DNA from: Methylocapsa acidiphila B2
GTDB taxonomy: Bacteria; Pseudomonadota; Alphaproteobacteria; Rhizobiales; Beijerinckiaceae
Reading direction: 5' to 3'
Length of the DNA: 64,000 nt
Assembly (NCBI RefSeq): GCF_000427445.1
Contig: NZ_ATYA01000001.1
Span: 122,694 to 186,693, forward strand
In this document: one piece after another, positions 46,943-55,615 of the stretch
Position numbering within the stretch: the stretch's first letter is position 1
Layout of the letters: every line of letters begins with the position of its first letter
Notes under the pieces: generated by a model
The model's input: only the letters and a program-made list of their open reading frames with translations
Databases searched by the model: none
Told to the model about the DNA's origin: nothing
Translations under genes and position numbers: made by a program

Positions 46943-47443
46943 TTACGTCACCGCCATCCGGCATCGCTCGATCGCGATGCGCAAATGCCTGTCGACCATG
47001 TTTTTGGAGATCCCGAGACGCTTTGCGATTTCGTCCTGGGGGATGTCCTCGTACATTCGCATCTCGAAGACCTGCCGGCAGCGCGGCGGCAGCGTTTCGA
47101 TCGCCCCTCGAAGCATCTGCGACCGTTGGTCGGCCTCGACTACCTGTTCGGCCGACGCCTCCTCCGACGGCGCGTCACAAGCCGCGTCCGTGGAAATCAC
47201 ATATTTGAATTCCATTTTGCGGCGGCGGGCGAAGTCGGTGGCAAGATTGCCGGCAGTCTGGCGCAGATAGGCGGCAGGGTTCGCGACAGCCTCGAACTCG
47301 CTGCAGCGAAGCGCGCGCGCGAACGTCTCCTGAAGCAAGTCGGAAGCGTCATCCCGACCCACCCGACGGGTAAAAAACTTGAGCAGATCGCGCCTGTTGC
47401 GCGTGAAAAGCTCGTGGATGATCGACGATTTCTTGTCAGACAT
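46943..47443 (-). CDS. fecI: ECF sigma factor, FecI-like
   Basis: I choose the ATG at 47443 (MSDKKSSIIHELF); the frame is open further upstream into unrelated sequence. The protein of 166 residues has sigma region 2 ('LLKFFTRRVGRDDASDLLQETFARAL', 'NPAAYLRQTAGNLATDFARRR') and region 4 ('LPPRCRQVFEMRMYEDIPQDEIAKRLGISKNMVDRHLRIAIERCR'). It should direct RNA polymerase to the receptor gene when FecR signals. The ribosome site is weak, so another nearby start cannot be excluded. Confidence 0.88.
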   Translation of the reverse strand: MSDKKSSIIHELFTRNRRDLLKFFTRRVGRDDASDLLQETFARALRCSEFEAVANPAAYLRQTAGNLATDFARRRKMEFKYVISTDAACDAPSEEASAEQVVEADQRSQMLRGAIETLPPRCRQVFEMRMYEDIPQDEIAKRLGISKNMVDRHLRIAIERCRMAVT

Positions 47444-47631
47444 GTGCGATGCTCGCCGTCGGCGCTCGCCTGCTTGCGCAATCTGATGGCTTCGCGCGTT
47501 GGAGATGAGCCGGGACGCAAGGCCGCCGGCTCCTCTGGAGCTCGTTGGCCATGTCCCGAGCGCGGGAATATGGGGCGACTGCCGTAGGGGTGAGATCGCA
47601 GAAGCCTGCGCGCGCCGCGCAACGGACTTGT

Positions 47632-48054
47632 TTAGGCGAGCGGCGGCGCTCGTGAAGCCCAAGAACCGGCTAAGCCCGAAGGCCGCGCAGCGGGCCTTTC
47701 AGGGCGAATGCGAGCCGGCGCGACGTCCGATCTCGGTGCGAGGAAAACGAAAACAGCAGCCAAGACAATGAAGCCGGCCAAGACCGAGGCGTGGCCGCCG
47801 CCCGAACAAAGAATGCAATGATTGCAATGGCCGGAGTGATCCGGAACGGCCGGGGCCTGACGGTCGGCGCTCGGCTTTTCGCCGCAAATTTCTCCAGCGG
47901 TCGCAAGAAACGACCCCGCGCCGCCCGCGGCGAATGCGCCGCTCCCCAATTGCGCGAACACGAAAGCAAAAGTCTGGAGAAGAAACAGGCCGATGACCAC
48001 GCTCGAAACGAGCGCGCTGCGTATTCTTTGCGACCTGGTCCAAAGCTTCGACAT
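47632..48054 (-). CDS. DUF2946-like Cys-rich membrane protein
   Basis: The protein has 140 residues. A first hydrophobic segment ('ALVSSVVIGLFLLQTFAFVFA') is followed by a loop with 'DHSGHCNHCILCSGGGHA', and a second helix ('AGFIVLAAVFVFLA') precedes a basic Pro/Ala-rich tail. The HCxxCxxC cluster after a signal-anchor helix is the DUF2946 hallmark. Such genes often neighbour TonB receptors for copper or other metals. The function is unknown, but metal binding is plausible. It points the same way as the fecI gene 190 bp downstream. A paralogue starts divergently at 48503. Confidence 0.7.
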   Translation of the reverse strand: MSKLWTRSQRIRSALVSSVVIGLFLLQTFAFVFAQLGSGAFAAGGAGSFLATAGEICGEKPSADRQAPAVPDHSGHCNHCILCSGGGHASVLAGFIVLAAVFVFLAPRSDVAPARIRPERPAARPSGLAGSWASRAPPLA

Positions 48055-48502
48055 GGGTTCAATTAAAAGTTGCTCGAGATTTCCGTCAACGAGAAATCAG
48101 AACCCGGGAAGAATACACTATTCATGTTGCCGATCCGCCACAGAAAATGCGCCCACGATTCGATCGCGGAGGCGGTGCGCAACGATGCAGGTAGAGACGC
48201 GAAACGACAGCATCCTAGCGCGCGGTTCAATCTGGGAGCGCCGTCAGGGCGACAAATCCGGGTTAAAGGGGTAAAGCTCTCAAGCGCTGCGCCAAATATT
48301 TTGGGTCCCAACCGGCGATTTTGCGGTGGAGCTCGATGCTTTTTTGTCGGTCGCAGGCAAGGCTCATGGCGGCGGCGCCAGAATCAGTTCGCTCCATGGA
48401 ATCACCCATTGGCAATCCGTTAACCCGCGTCAACGAGAATTCAGAGCCGTGCGCGGAGCCGCTGTCGTTTGCATTGCGTGCCGAGCATGATAGCCTCAAT
48501 TT
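48055..48502. other. Divergent intergenic region between the two DUF2946 genes
   Basis: Two similar 20-base motifs lie in the same orientation at 48085-48104 (GTCAACGAGAAATCAGAACC) and 48429-48448 (GTCAACGAGAATTCAGAGCC), 18 of 20 identical. The first overlaps an inverted repeat GATTTC..GAAATC. They may be binding sites for a shared regulator. A short minus-strand protein-like stretch ends at 48263 ('RQKSIELHRKIAGWDPKYLA') without a known family. Confidence 0.45.
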
Positions 48503-48874
48503 ATGGCAATGTTTCGTCACAGCTCGGTTGCAAAGCGCGCCGCGATCAGCCTGATCGCGCTTTATGCGCTTTTGCTGCAGGGTTTCGTCACCGCAGCCGA
48601 AGCGCGAGCCACGCTCGTTTCTCTCGGCGAGGCAGCTTGCTCTCAAAGCGGATCTCAATCCGATGCGCCGGCGAGCGGCGCGCGCCTGCATCACGGGGCT
48701 TGCTGCATCCTCGCTTGCGCGTCTTGCGGCTGCGCCTTAGTCGCGGCGGAATCAGACGTCGCCATTTTCCCGGTTCAACTCTATTCGACCATCCATTGGG
48801 GCCTGACGCGGAGGACAGCCGATTTCCCGGCGTTGGGACTCAATTTTTTTGCGCGCGGCCCTCCCCGACTCTGA
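48503..48874 (+). CDS. DUF2946-like Cys-rich membrane protein
   Basis: The protein has 123 residues with an N-terminal hydrophobic segment ('AAISLIALYALLLQGFVTAA') and a loop carrying 'CSQSGSQ' and 'HHGACCILACASCGCA', six Cys and two His in close spacing. It resembles DUF2946 proteins and the divergent gene at 47632, though the C-terminal helix is weaker. There is no strong ribosome site before the ATG; an ATG three codons in is an alternative start. It heads the rightward sigma/FecR/receptor module, with a palindromic repeat and about 260 bp between it and the sigma gene. Metal handling is inferred from context. Confidence 0.65.
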   Translation: MAMFRHSSVAKRAAISLIALYALLLQGFVTAAEARATLVSLGEAACSQSGSQSDAPASGARLHHGACCILACASCGCALVAAESDVAIFPVQLYSTIHWGLTRRTADFPALGLNFFARGPPRL

Positions 48875-48896
48875 TCGCGCTGCGTTCGCCGGATTC

Positions 48897-49011
48897 TAGT
48901 GCGCGTTCCGATTGGGTGGGATTGCCCAATCGAAAAGGACTCGCTCCAATTCGATAAGTTGGAGCCTGATCTGATCGAAAAAGTCGACCGACTTTTTCGG
49001 AACATTTCCTA
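48897..49011. repeat. 115-bp palindromic repeat, copy 2
   Basis: It is the same length as copy 1 at 40716-40830 and highly similar (TAGTGCGCGTTCCGATTGGG at the left end, TCGGAACATTTCCTA at the right). It keeps the internal hairpins (GCTCCAATTC..GTTGGAGC; GAAAAAGT..ACTTTTTC). The right terminal arm is more worn than in copy 1. It lies between the DUF2946 gene and the sigma gene. Confidence 0.85.
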
Positions 49012-49136
49012 GTGCGCGATCCGGACCAATTCATTTCAGTTTTTTGAACTGTACGCTTTGCGACTGTCTCGTTGCATCACGCGTGGCGCGCGCCGTTCAA
49101 ACAATCTCCCTTGCGTCCGTCAAGGCCATACCGGCT

Positions 49137-49637
49137 ATGTCCAACATTAAGTTCAGCCTTCTCAGCCAAGCGTTCGCACGCCGACACTCGGACTTGCTCA
49201 GGTTTCTTGTGCGTCGGGTCGGCTCCCAGGACGCGCCGGATTTGCTGCAGGAAACCTATCTCCGGGTTCTCCGTCACGCGGGAAGCAAATCCATTACGGA
49301 ACCCCAAGCGCTTCTCTTTACGACCGCGGTCAACCTGGCCAAGAACCATCGTAGTCGCCGCGCGACGGAGCAAAAATATCTGGAATTCGGCGAGCTTCCC
49401 CAAGACTTGCCCGAATCCCGCCCGCTGCAGGACGACCAAGTCGACGCTCGGCGGCGATTACGCCTTCTCGATGAGGCGATCCAAGCTCTTCCTCCTCGCT
49501 GCCGTCAAGTTTTCACGATGCTCCGCCTCGACGAACTTCCGCCCGAAGAAGTCGCGCGACAGCTAGGCATCTCCCGCAATATGGTCCAACAGCATTTGCA
49601 ATTGGCCCTCAAGCGCTGCCATGAAGCATTGGACTGA
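49137..49637 (+). CDS. fecI: ECF sigma factor, FecI-like
   Basis: I choose the ATG at 49137 (MSNIKFSLLSQAF); the frame extends upstream without family likeness. The protein of 166 residues is exactly as long as the leftward paralogue. Region 2 reads 'LLRFLVRRVGSQDAPDLLQETYLRVLRH' and region 4 'LPPRCRQVFTMLRLDELPPEEVARQLGISRNMVQQHLQLALKRC'. It should activate the receptor gene at 50899 under control of the FecR at 49750. Confidence 0.88.
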   Translation: MSNIKFSLLSQAFARRHSDLLRFLVRRVGSQDAPDLLQETYLRVLRHAGSKSITEPQALLFTTAVNLAKNHRSRRATEQKYLEFGELPQDLPESRPLQDDQVDARRRLRLLDEAIQALPPRCRQVFTMLRLDELPPEEVARQLGISRNMVQQHLQLALKRCHEALD

Positions 49638-49749
49638 TCTTTCGTCACGGCATCCCATTCTCCGAGCGCCGCGCGCCATATTCTTTGACGCACCGTTCCG
49701 ATATGGAATGGCGGGCGACACATCCTTCGAAAGCATGGCGGGCGCTTGA

Positions 49750-50691
49750 ATGCTTGCGGAAAACTCTTCTCCAGACGACAAGAAGCGCCGCGCCGCCGCG
49801 ATAGAGTGGTGGACGCGGATGAAGGTCGGAACGCTGTCCGCCGCGGAGCAGGCAACGCTCGAATCCTGGCTCGCGGAGGACGAAGCTAATCGCTCCGCCT
49901 TCGCCGAAACCGCTGCCCTCTGGAGAGAATTGAAAGCCATCTCGCGGCCCGCGATCCGAGCCGCGGTCGCGCCCACGAGGCAGCGCCCATGGCGGCTCGC
50001 GGCTGCATCTCTCTTCGCCGTGCTGGTTCTCTTCTTCGGCTTGGGTAGGCTTTCGCTTCTCTGGCGGGCGGATTTTTCCACAGGCATAGGCGAGGTGAAA
50101 GTCCTGACCTTGGAGGACGGCTCGCGCATCCACCTCAACGCCGATACGGCGATCGCGCGGAACTATTCCAGCCGGCAAAGATATGTGACTCTTCTCAAGG
50201 GCGAAGCCTGGTTCGAGGTCGCCCGCGAACCCGCCCGGCCCTTCACCGTCGAGGCCGCCGGCGGCAAAACGACGGCGGTTGGCACGAGTTTCGACATTTC
50301 CATCGGGAGGTCGAGGACGGAGGTCACCGTCACCGAACATCGCGTCATAGTCTCAGTCGCCGGCCAAAACGTCACGGTCGAGGCCGGGCAACAGACCGCC
50401 TACGGCCGCGACGTCCCGCAGTTGGCTGCCTATTCCGTCGACGCCGGCAGCGAGACCGCTTGGCGGCGGGGTCTGTTGATTTTTCAAGACAAGCCGCTCG
50501 GCGACGTCATCGCGGCCATCGATCATTATCATCACGGCTTTTGCCTCATCATCGACCCGTCGATCAGAGACCGCCGGGTGACCGGCGTCTTCCGCACGGC
50601 TGAGCCCCTCGAATCCATTCGCACCATCGAATTGTCCCTCGGCCTCAACGCAACCTATCTCGGCGATTATTTGATCCTACTGCGCGGTTAG
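49750..50691 (+). CDS. fecR: FecR-family anti-sigma factor
   Basis: The protein has 313 residues. The cytoplasmic DUF4880 part is 'AIEWWTRMKVGTLSAAEQATLESWLAEDEANRSAF'. A membrane helix lies at about residues 80-100. The periplasmic part has 'STGIGEVKVLTLEDGSRIHLNADTAI', 'KGEAWFEVAREPARPFTVEAAGGKTTAVGTSFDI' and a C-terminal 'LGLNATYLGDYLILLRG'. It is similar throughout to the leftward FecR, so the two modules are paralogous. It relays the receptor's signal to the sigma factor encoded 112 bp upstream. Confidence 0.9.
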   Translation: MLAENSSPDDKKRRAAAIEWWTRMKVGTLSAAEQATLESWLAEDEANRSAFAETAALWRELKAISRPAIRAAVAPTRQRPWRLAAASLFAVLVLFFGLGRLSLLWRADFSTGIGEVKVLTLEDGSRIHLNADTAIARNYSSRQRYVTLLKGEAWFEVAREPARPFTVEAAGGKTTAVGTSFDISIGRSRTEVTVTEHRVIVSVAGQNVTVEAGQQTAYGRDVPQLAAYSVDAGSETAWRRGLLIFQDKPLGDVIAAIDHYHHGFCLIIDPSIRDRRVTGVFRTAEPLESIRTIELSLGLNATYLGDYLILLRG

Positions 50692-50898
50692 CCTTCTCTC
50701 ATCACGGACGAAACTCGCGCCTCCGCCAAATCGAACCCGAAACGCCCGGTTTCTGCGCGGCCTAACGCCCAACTCTGTGGCAAAAGAACAACAGCCAGAC
50801 GGAGTTCGTTTTCCTCACCTCAAAAATCCTCGGCGACGCCTGTCTTATTAAATAGGGCGCGACGCCGGCGCACCGATGACTCGAGGGGGAAAATTAAA

Positions 50899-53424
50899 AT
50901 GACAAAGGAAAAAAAGACCGCGCCACGCCGCGGCCGGAGGCCGGCAGGCGCCGCGACCGCGCTGGGTCTGCTGGCGCTCGGCTCAGGAGCAGGCGCCGCA
51001 GCTCTCGACGCTTCGCCCGCGCAAGCCACGGCCGCCACGCAAAGCTACGAGATTCCGGCGGGCCCGATCGCGGCGGCGCTGAACCGTTTTGCCGAGAAGA
51101 GCGGCACGATCCTTGTCTATGATTCAGACCTCACAAAGAACAAGATGACGGCGGGCCTCAAGGGCGCCCACCCTCTCTATGAGGCGCTGGAGAAACTTTT
51201 ATCCGGAACTGGCCTCGCCTACAGGCTTGCGCCCGGCAAAAAATCGGTTGCAATCATGCTGGCGCAGAACGACACGGGCGCGCAGAGCGACGCGGGCAGC
51301 GTCGCCCTGCAGCCGATTGATGTCACCGTCGCGCAGCAAGGGGCTGGCGGCGCAGGCGGCCCCCCGGTCGAGCAGACAACGGCTGGCCCGGTTCAGGGCT
51401 ATCGCGCGCTATCCGCGGAAAGCGCGACCCGCACGAACACGCCGATCAACGAAATTCCGCAGTCGGTACAGGTGATCCCACGGTCTCTCATTGACGATCA
51501 GGATAGCCTTACAGTTGGGCAAGCGCTTCGCAACGTCAGCGGCGTTGTCGGCACCAACGCGCTGCAGACCCCGTCGTATAACTCCGCCTATATTCGGGGC
51601 TTTCCCGCCGACCAGTGGGTGGACGGCCTGACGACTTTCTACAACGGTGGCGACCGCGACTCTCTCGTAAACGTCGAGCGCATCGAGGTGCTAAAGGGGC
51701 CGAACGCCGTTCTCTACGGCGGCGGCTCGGGCACACCGCTAGGAGGCGCGATCAATCTGGTCTCCAAGCTTCCGACCGACAAGGCCTTCGCCGAAACCGG
51801 CATGCGTTTCGGCAGCTTTAGTTTTCTACAGCCCTATTTCGACATTAATGAGCCGGTCACCCAGGACGGAACCGTTTTATTCCGGATAACCGGAGAATAT
51901 ACGTCGACGAATTCCTTCATTGATGTTATCAACACGAACCGATATTCTTTCAATCCGACGCTGACATTCACCAACAAGTCGGATACGACGCTGACGCTCC
52001 AGGGACGCGTTACGAACTGGGAGCAGCAGGAATATCAGGGCCTGCCCGCCACGGGCACGGTGACCGGGTCTTTCAGGCTCAATCCTGATCTGTTTGTGGG
52101 CCCTTCGGATATTCCAAAGTCCACTTCGCGAGTCGAGAGCGTCACAGCCAATTTCGATCACCGCTTTAACGAAGTCTGGTCCACGAACGTCCAGGCCCGG
52201 GTCAGCAATACTCAATTCAAGGACCTGGTGCAGAACTTCACAAACGGATACGATTTTGCCGGCAATTCGCCGGCTTTGCCAGTCGCCTACTGGAATTTGC
52301 TAAATGTATCTCTCTACCAGCAGGCGAAAGAAGTCACGCTGGTGGGAAGCTCTCTTTTCAAATTCAGCTTCGGCCCGACTGAAAACAAGCTGCTTCTCGG
52401 CGCCGACTATAGCCGGGTGGAAGATACGGGCTATATGTATGGCGATTATAACGACCTTTCCACGCTCGGCTATGTGAATCTGCTCAATCCCTCCTTTCCA
52501 ACTTATGTCGATCCCGGACCGGGTGTGAACAACGCCAATCTGATCATCGGCGGCGAAAACACCTATATTAGTACTGGTGGCTATGTGCAGCTTCAGACGA
52601 CGGCATGGGAGCGCATCCATTTGCTTGGCGGGCTGCGGGTCGCAAATCTTGACATCGAGAATGTCTCGCCGGCTACACCGACTTCACAACAGACTTCACA
52701 GAATGCCAACGCCAGCGCGATTCTTCCGCGGGCCGGAGCTGTGATCGACATCGTGGGCGGCTTTTCCCTCTTCGCCGACTATAGCCAGGGCCTGAACGGC
52801 AACCCGTTCACTTTCTATGTCGGCGCTCCGACGCCCGAGCACTCCGAACAGGTCGAGGCGGGCGCCAAGTTCGATCTGGGTTACGGCTTTACCGGTTCGG
52901 CCGCCGCGTACGAGATCAACCGCACCGGCGTCCCGGTCTTTACCGGCGTGGGCTATGAGGGCATCGGAAAGCAGCGGTCACGCGGAGCCGATACGGATCT
53001 GTTGTGGCAACCGGACAGCCACTGGAAGGTGCTGGCCAGTTACGCCTACGTCAACGCCATCCTCCTCAACGACATTCCGGGCACGGCCCCTGCCGGAAGC
53101 ACGCTCAATATCGTGCCGCCCCATTCCGGCCGTCTGTGGGTCAATTATAGTTTCGGCCCCGGTCCGCTCGACGGCTGGAGCATTGGCGCCGGCGTCTACG
53201 CCGCATCGGGCGCCTATGTCGACCTCGCCAATGTGTACAAGACGAACGGTTATTTCACTGTCGACGCCAACCTTGGGTATGTGAAGGATAATCTTTCAGC
53301 TTCGATTACAGTCAAGAATTTGACCGGCGAGCATTATTTTGTCCCGTATAATTACTATGGCGGACGCGTTTGGACCGGCGACACCAGAAGCGTTGTCGGC
53401 AAAGTCTCCTGGAAGTTTCAATAG
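50899..53424 (+). CDS. TonB-dependent siderophore receptor with STN domain
   Basis: The protein has 841 residues. A basic N-terminus (KEKKTAPRRGRRPAG) is followed by a signal hydrophobic core and a cleavage region near 'ASPAQA'. The STN domain ('YEIPAGPIAAALNRFAEKSG'), plug ('INEIPQSVQVIPRSLIDDQD', 'IEVLKGPNAVLYGGG', 'GGAINLVSKLP') and barrel follow. The barrel ends normally with 'ITVKNLTGEHYFVPYNY' and a C-terminal Phe-Gln ('GKVSWKFQ'). Unlike its leftward relative it has no extra domain. It takes up a metal chelate with TonB energy and signals to FecR. The exact chelate is unknown. An AGGGGG-type ribosome site precedes the ATG. Confidence 0.92.
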   Translation: MTKEKKTAPRRGRRPAGAATALGLLALGSGAGAAALDASPAQATAATQSYEIPAGPIAAALNRFAEKSGTILVYDSDLTKNKMTAGLKGAHPLYEALEKLLSGTGLAYRLAPGKKSVAIMLAQNDTGAQSDAGSVALQPIDVTVAQQGAGGAGGPPVEQTTAGPVQGYRALSAESATRTNTPINEIPQSVQVIPRSLIDDQDSLTVGQALRNVSGVVGTNALQTPSYNSAYIRGFPADQWVDGLTTFYNGGDRDSLVNVERIEVLKGPNAVLYGGGSGTPLGGAINLVSKLPTDKAFAETGMRFGSFSFLQPYFDINEPVTQDGTVLFRITGEYTSTNSFIDVINTNRYSFNPTLTFTNKSDTTLTLQGRVTNWEQQEYQGLPATGTVTGSFRLNPDLFVGPSDIPKSTSRVESVTANFDHRFNEVWSTNVQARVSNTQFKDLVQNFTNGYDFAGNSPALPVAYWNLLNVSLYQQAKEVTLVGSSLFKFSFGPTENKLLLGADYSRVEDTGYMYGDYNDLSTLGYVNLLNPSFPTYVDPGPGVNNANLIIGGENTYISTGGYVQLQTTAWERIHLLGGLRVANLDIENVSPATPTSQQTSQNANASAILPRAGAVIDIVGGFSLFADYSQGLNGNPFTFYVGAPTPEHSEQVEAGAKFDLGYGFTGSAAAYEINRTGVPVFTGVGYEGIGKQRSRGADTDLLWQPDSHWKVLASYAYVNAILLNDIPGTAPAGSTLNIVPPHSGRLWVNYSFGPGPLDGWSIGAGVYAASGAYVDLANVYKTNGYFTVDANLGYVKDNLSASITVKNLTGEHYFVPYNYYGGRVWTGDTRSVVGKVSWKFQ

Positions 53425-53433
53425 GGAGGTCGT

Positions 53434-53680
53434 GATGGATATCTCTAGGCGAACGCTCGGCCTTGTTGGTCTTCTCGCCTTTCTCGGCGGTCGGGCCAGC
53501 GATGCGCGTGTGCAAGGCAGGATCTCGGCCTCCCCAGAAAACCTAACGCATGATATGTCGTCGCTGCCGGCGTCGTGGACCGGTAGGGAGCAGATCGCCT
53601 TCCTCATCTATCCACAATTCACCGCTCTCGACATGGCTGGACCGCATTGCATGCTGGCGGGTCCGAAGTCATCACGTTGA
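53434..53680 (+). pseudogene. Truncated DJ-1/PfpI-like gene
   Basis: It starts nine bases after the receptor stop, with a GGGAGG ribosome site. The reading 'MDISRRTLGLVGLLAFLGG' resembles a signal with a twin-arginine-like motif. 'REQIAFLIYPQFTALDMAGPHCMLAG' follows, the first strand-helix of the DJ-1/PfpI fold. It ends at 53680 after 'PKSSR', with the rest of the domain missing. The next gene contains the same block ('NEQIAMLVYPGFTALDLVGPYGFFAG') in a complete protein, so this is the stub of a duplicate. Confidence 0.7.
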
Positions 53681-53745
53681 AGGCCCGACAAACGGCGGCC
53701 CACACCGGCCACCCTGTACCTCGAATTCCAATGGAGGATATGATA

Positions 53746-54603
53746 ATGGACCGCCGCGATTTTCTGTACCTAACCGAGCTAGGGACCGCGGCACTGCTCG
53801 CCCCCCTTCTGCCGCTCGAACGCGCGGCCGCGGCCGTAGCCGACCGTGTAGCCGAGGCAGAGGCCCGTTCCATGGCCGCTCACGAAGCGTTAGCGGCGGT
53901 GCCTGGCCTCGCCATGCGCGGCAACGAGCAAATCGCTATGCTGGTTTATCCGGGTTTCACTGCGCTCGATCTCGTAGGACCGTATGGTTTCTTCGCCGGC
54001 ATGATGGGCGCTACCGTGCATTTGGTGACGGCCGGCACAGCGGGCGCGGACGTCTCTTCGGAACAGGGCATGGCAATCCGGCCGACGGTGACGATGGCGG
54101 ATGTCCCCTCCGACCTCGACCTTCTGTTCGTCCCCGGCGGCTCCCATGGCACGGTCGACGCGATGAGGCGTGCGGACATTGTCACGTGGCTCGCCGATCG
54201 CGGCGGGCGGGCGAAGTACGTGACCAGCGTCTGCACCGGCTCGATGTTGCTTGGCCAGGCGGGGTTGCTCAACGGCAGGCAGGCGACGTCGCACTGGGCG
54301 ACCCGCGAACTGCTGCCACTTTTCGGCGCGACCCCGGTCGACGCGCGCGTCGTGGCCGACGGGCGCTTCATCACCGGCGCGGGCGTTACCGCCGGTCTCG
54401 ACTTGGCGCTCACGGTCGTGGAGGCGCTGCGCGGGCGTCTTAATGCGCAGGCGCAGATGCTCGTGGCCGAATACCGGCCCGAGCCTCCTTTCGCGGGCGG
54501 CACACTCAAGACCACCCCGGCCTCTATTGCCGAGCCGATGCGCGCCATGTTCGCCGGCCTCAACGCACAAATCACAGATGCGGCGGAGCTGCAACGCCGA
54601 TGA
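53746..54603 (+). CDS. Exported DJ-1/PfpI-family protein
   Basis: I choose the ATG at 53746, which has GGAGG about ten bases upstream. The N-terminus 'MDRRDFLYLTELGTAALLAPLLPL' looks like a Tat-type signal. The domain has 'IAMLVYPGFTALDLVGPYG', 'DLDLLFVPGGSHGT', the nucleophile elbow 'KYVTSVCTGSMLLGQAGLL' with its Cys, and the His of 'GRQATSHWATRELLP'. This is the isonitrile-hydratase/ThiJ branch, whose members hydrate isocyanides or act on small electrophiles. Its place behind a siderophore receptor suggests a role in processing the imported compound, but that is inference. The C-terminal tail of about 40 residues extends beyond the usual domain. Confidence 0.8.
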   Translation: MDRRDFLYLTELGTAALLAPLLPLERAAAAVADRVAEAEARSMAAHEALAAVPGLAMRGNEQIAMLVYPGFTALDLVGPYGFFAGMMGATVHLVTAGTAGADVSSEQGMAIRPTVTMADVPSDLDLLFVPGGSHGTVDAMRRADIVTWLADRGGRAKYVTSVCTGSMLLGQAGLLNGRQATSHWATRELLPLFGATPVDARVVADGRFITGAGVTAGLDLALTVVEALRGRLNAQAQMLVAEYRPEPPFAGGTLKTTPASIAEPMRAMFAGLNAQITDAAELQRR

Positions 54604-54761
54604 AGCATCAGAATGCCGTCCCTCGCTTGCGCGCGGCATAGACCACAGGCGAGAAGCTCACGGCGGAACAGGCCAGCGCGCATGGTTCTCGCTTCGAGCG
54701 GCCGGCTGGCTTATCCCTTGACGCAAAGCGTGGCGCTTATTGTAATGTCGTTCGCAGCAGC

Positions 54762-55543
54762 CTAGGTCCTGTTGACAAATATGCGCATCCAGATCCTGAT
54801 CGCGGCGATTTGGACGAACCCGAGATAGCTGGCTGCGGTTTTGTCGTAGCGGGTTGCGAGGCGCCGAGAGTTTTTGAGCTTGTTGAAGCAACGCTCGACG
54901 CGGTTGCGCAAGGCATAGATGTGACTGTCGATCTGGATTTGGATCTTGCGGTTTCGGCGCGTCGGAATGATGGCCGCAGCGCCTGTTTTCTCCAGCGTTT
55001 CGCGAATATGATCGGAATCATAACCACGATCGGCGAGCAGGACTTTGGCCTCAGGTCCTTCCGCTTCCATCAAGGGGGCGAAGCCCGAATAATCCGAGAC
55101 CTCGCCTGCGGTGATCTTTGCGGCTATCGGCAGTCCTTCGCCGTTCGTGCGGAGGTGAATCTTTGTCGTGAAGCCACCTCTCGAGCGGCCAAGACCCTGA
55201 CGCGGAGTCCCCCTTTAGCGCCGGCGGCGCAGTGATGCGCCCGGATGATGGTCGAGTCGATCATCTGGACGGTCTCGCCAACGCCCTCGGTTTCATTCAG
55301 GGCTTCCAGAAGGAGCTCCCACAGCCCACTGAGAGTCCAGCGCCGGAACTGCCGATAGACCGACGACCATTTGCCGAAATGCTCGTGCAGGTCCCGCCAT
55401 TGCGCGCCGGTGCGGGCAATCCAGAAAATCCCATCGAGAACGAGGCGGTGGTCCTTCGGCCGTCGCCCGCTATGCGCGCCGCGAACCGTCACGAACGGCT
55501 CGAAACACGCCCATTCCTCATCCGACATCAATCCCCGAATCAA
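54762..55543 (-). CDS. IS427-group transposase made by frameshifting
   Basis: Frame A (55543-55124) starts 'RGLMSDEEWACFEPF' and carries the first catalytic Asp in 'VQMIDSTIIRAHHCAAGAKGG'. Frame B, readable from about 55195, continues 'RQGLGRSRGGFTTKIHLR' and 'VLLADRGYDSDHIRETL' (second Asp). It ends in the Glu block 'RNRVERCFNKLKNSRRLATRYDKTA'. The switch occurs at GCTAAAGGGGGA, a slippery run, so a -1 ribosomal frameshift joining A and B is likely, as known for this group. The stop of frame B (54762-54764) falls just outside the left repeat, in the target duplication. Confidence 0.85.
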
Positions 55544-55615
55544 GCCCGCCTCCTTCCGAAAGCGACCTTGAATCAGAACCTTACCCTAATGGGAATCCTA
55601 TTTGTCAACGGGACC
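54765..55615 (-). mobile_element. IS5-family element, IS427 group, complete
   Basis: The left end GGTCCTGTTGACAAAT (54765-54780) and right end ATTTGTCAACGGGACC (55600-55615) are inverted repeats with one mismatch. The element is 851 bp and is flanked on both sides by TA (54763-54764 and 55616-55617) within CTAG, the short target duplication typical of this group. Both transposase frames are present. Confidence 0.88.

Noticed and set aside
45617..49137. A methanobactin precursor (mbnA) near the FecIR/TonB genes
   Set aside because: I looked for a short frame with two spaced Cys near the sigma and receptor genes. Only the DUF2946 proteins contain Cys clusters, and no mbnB/mbnC-like genes are present.
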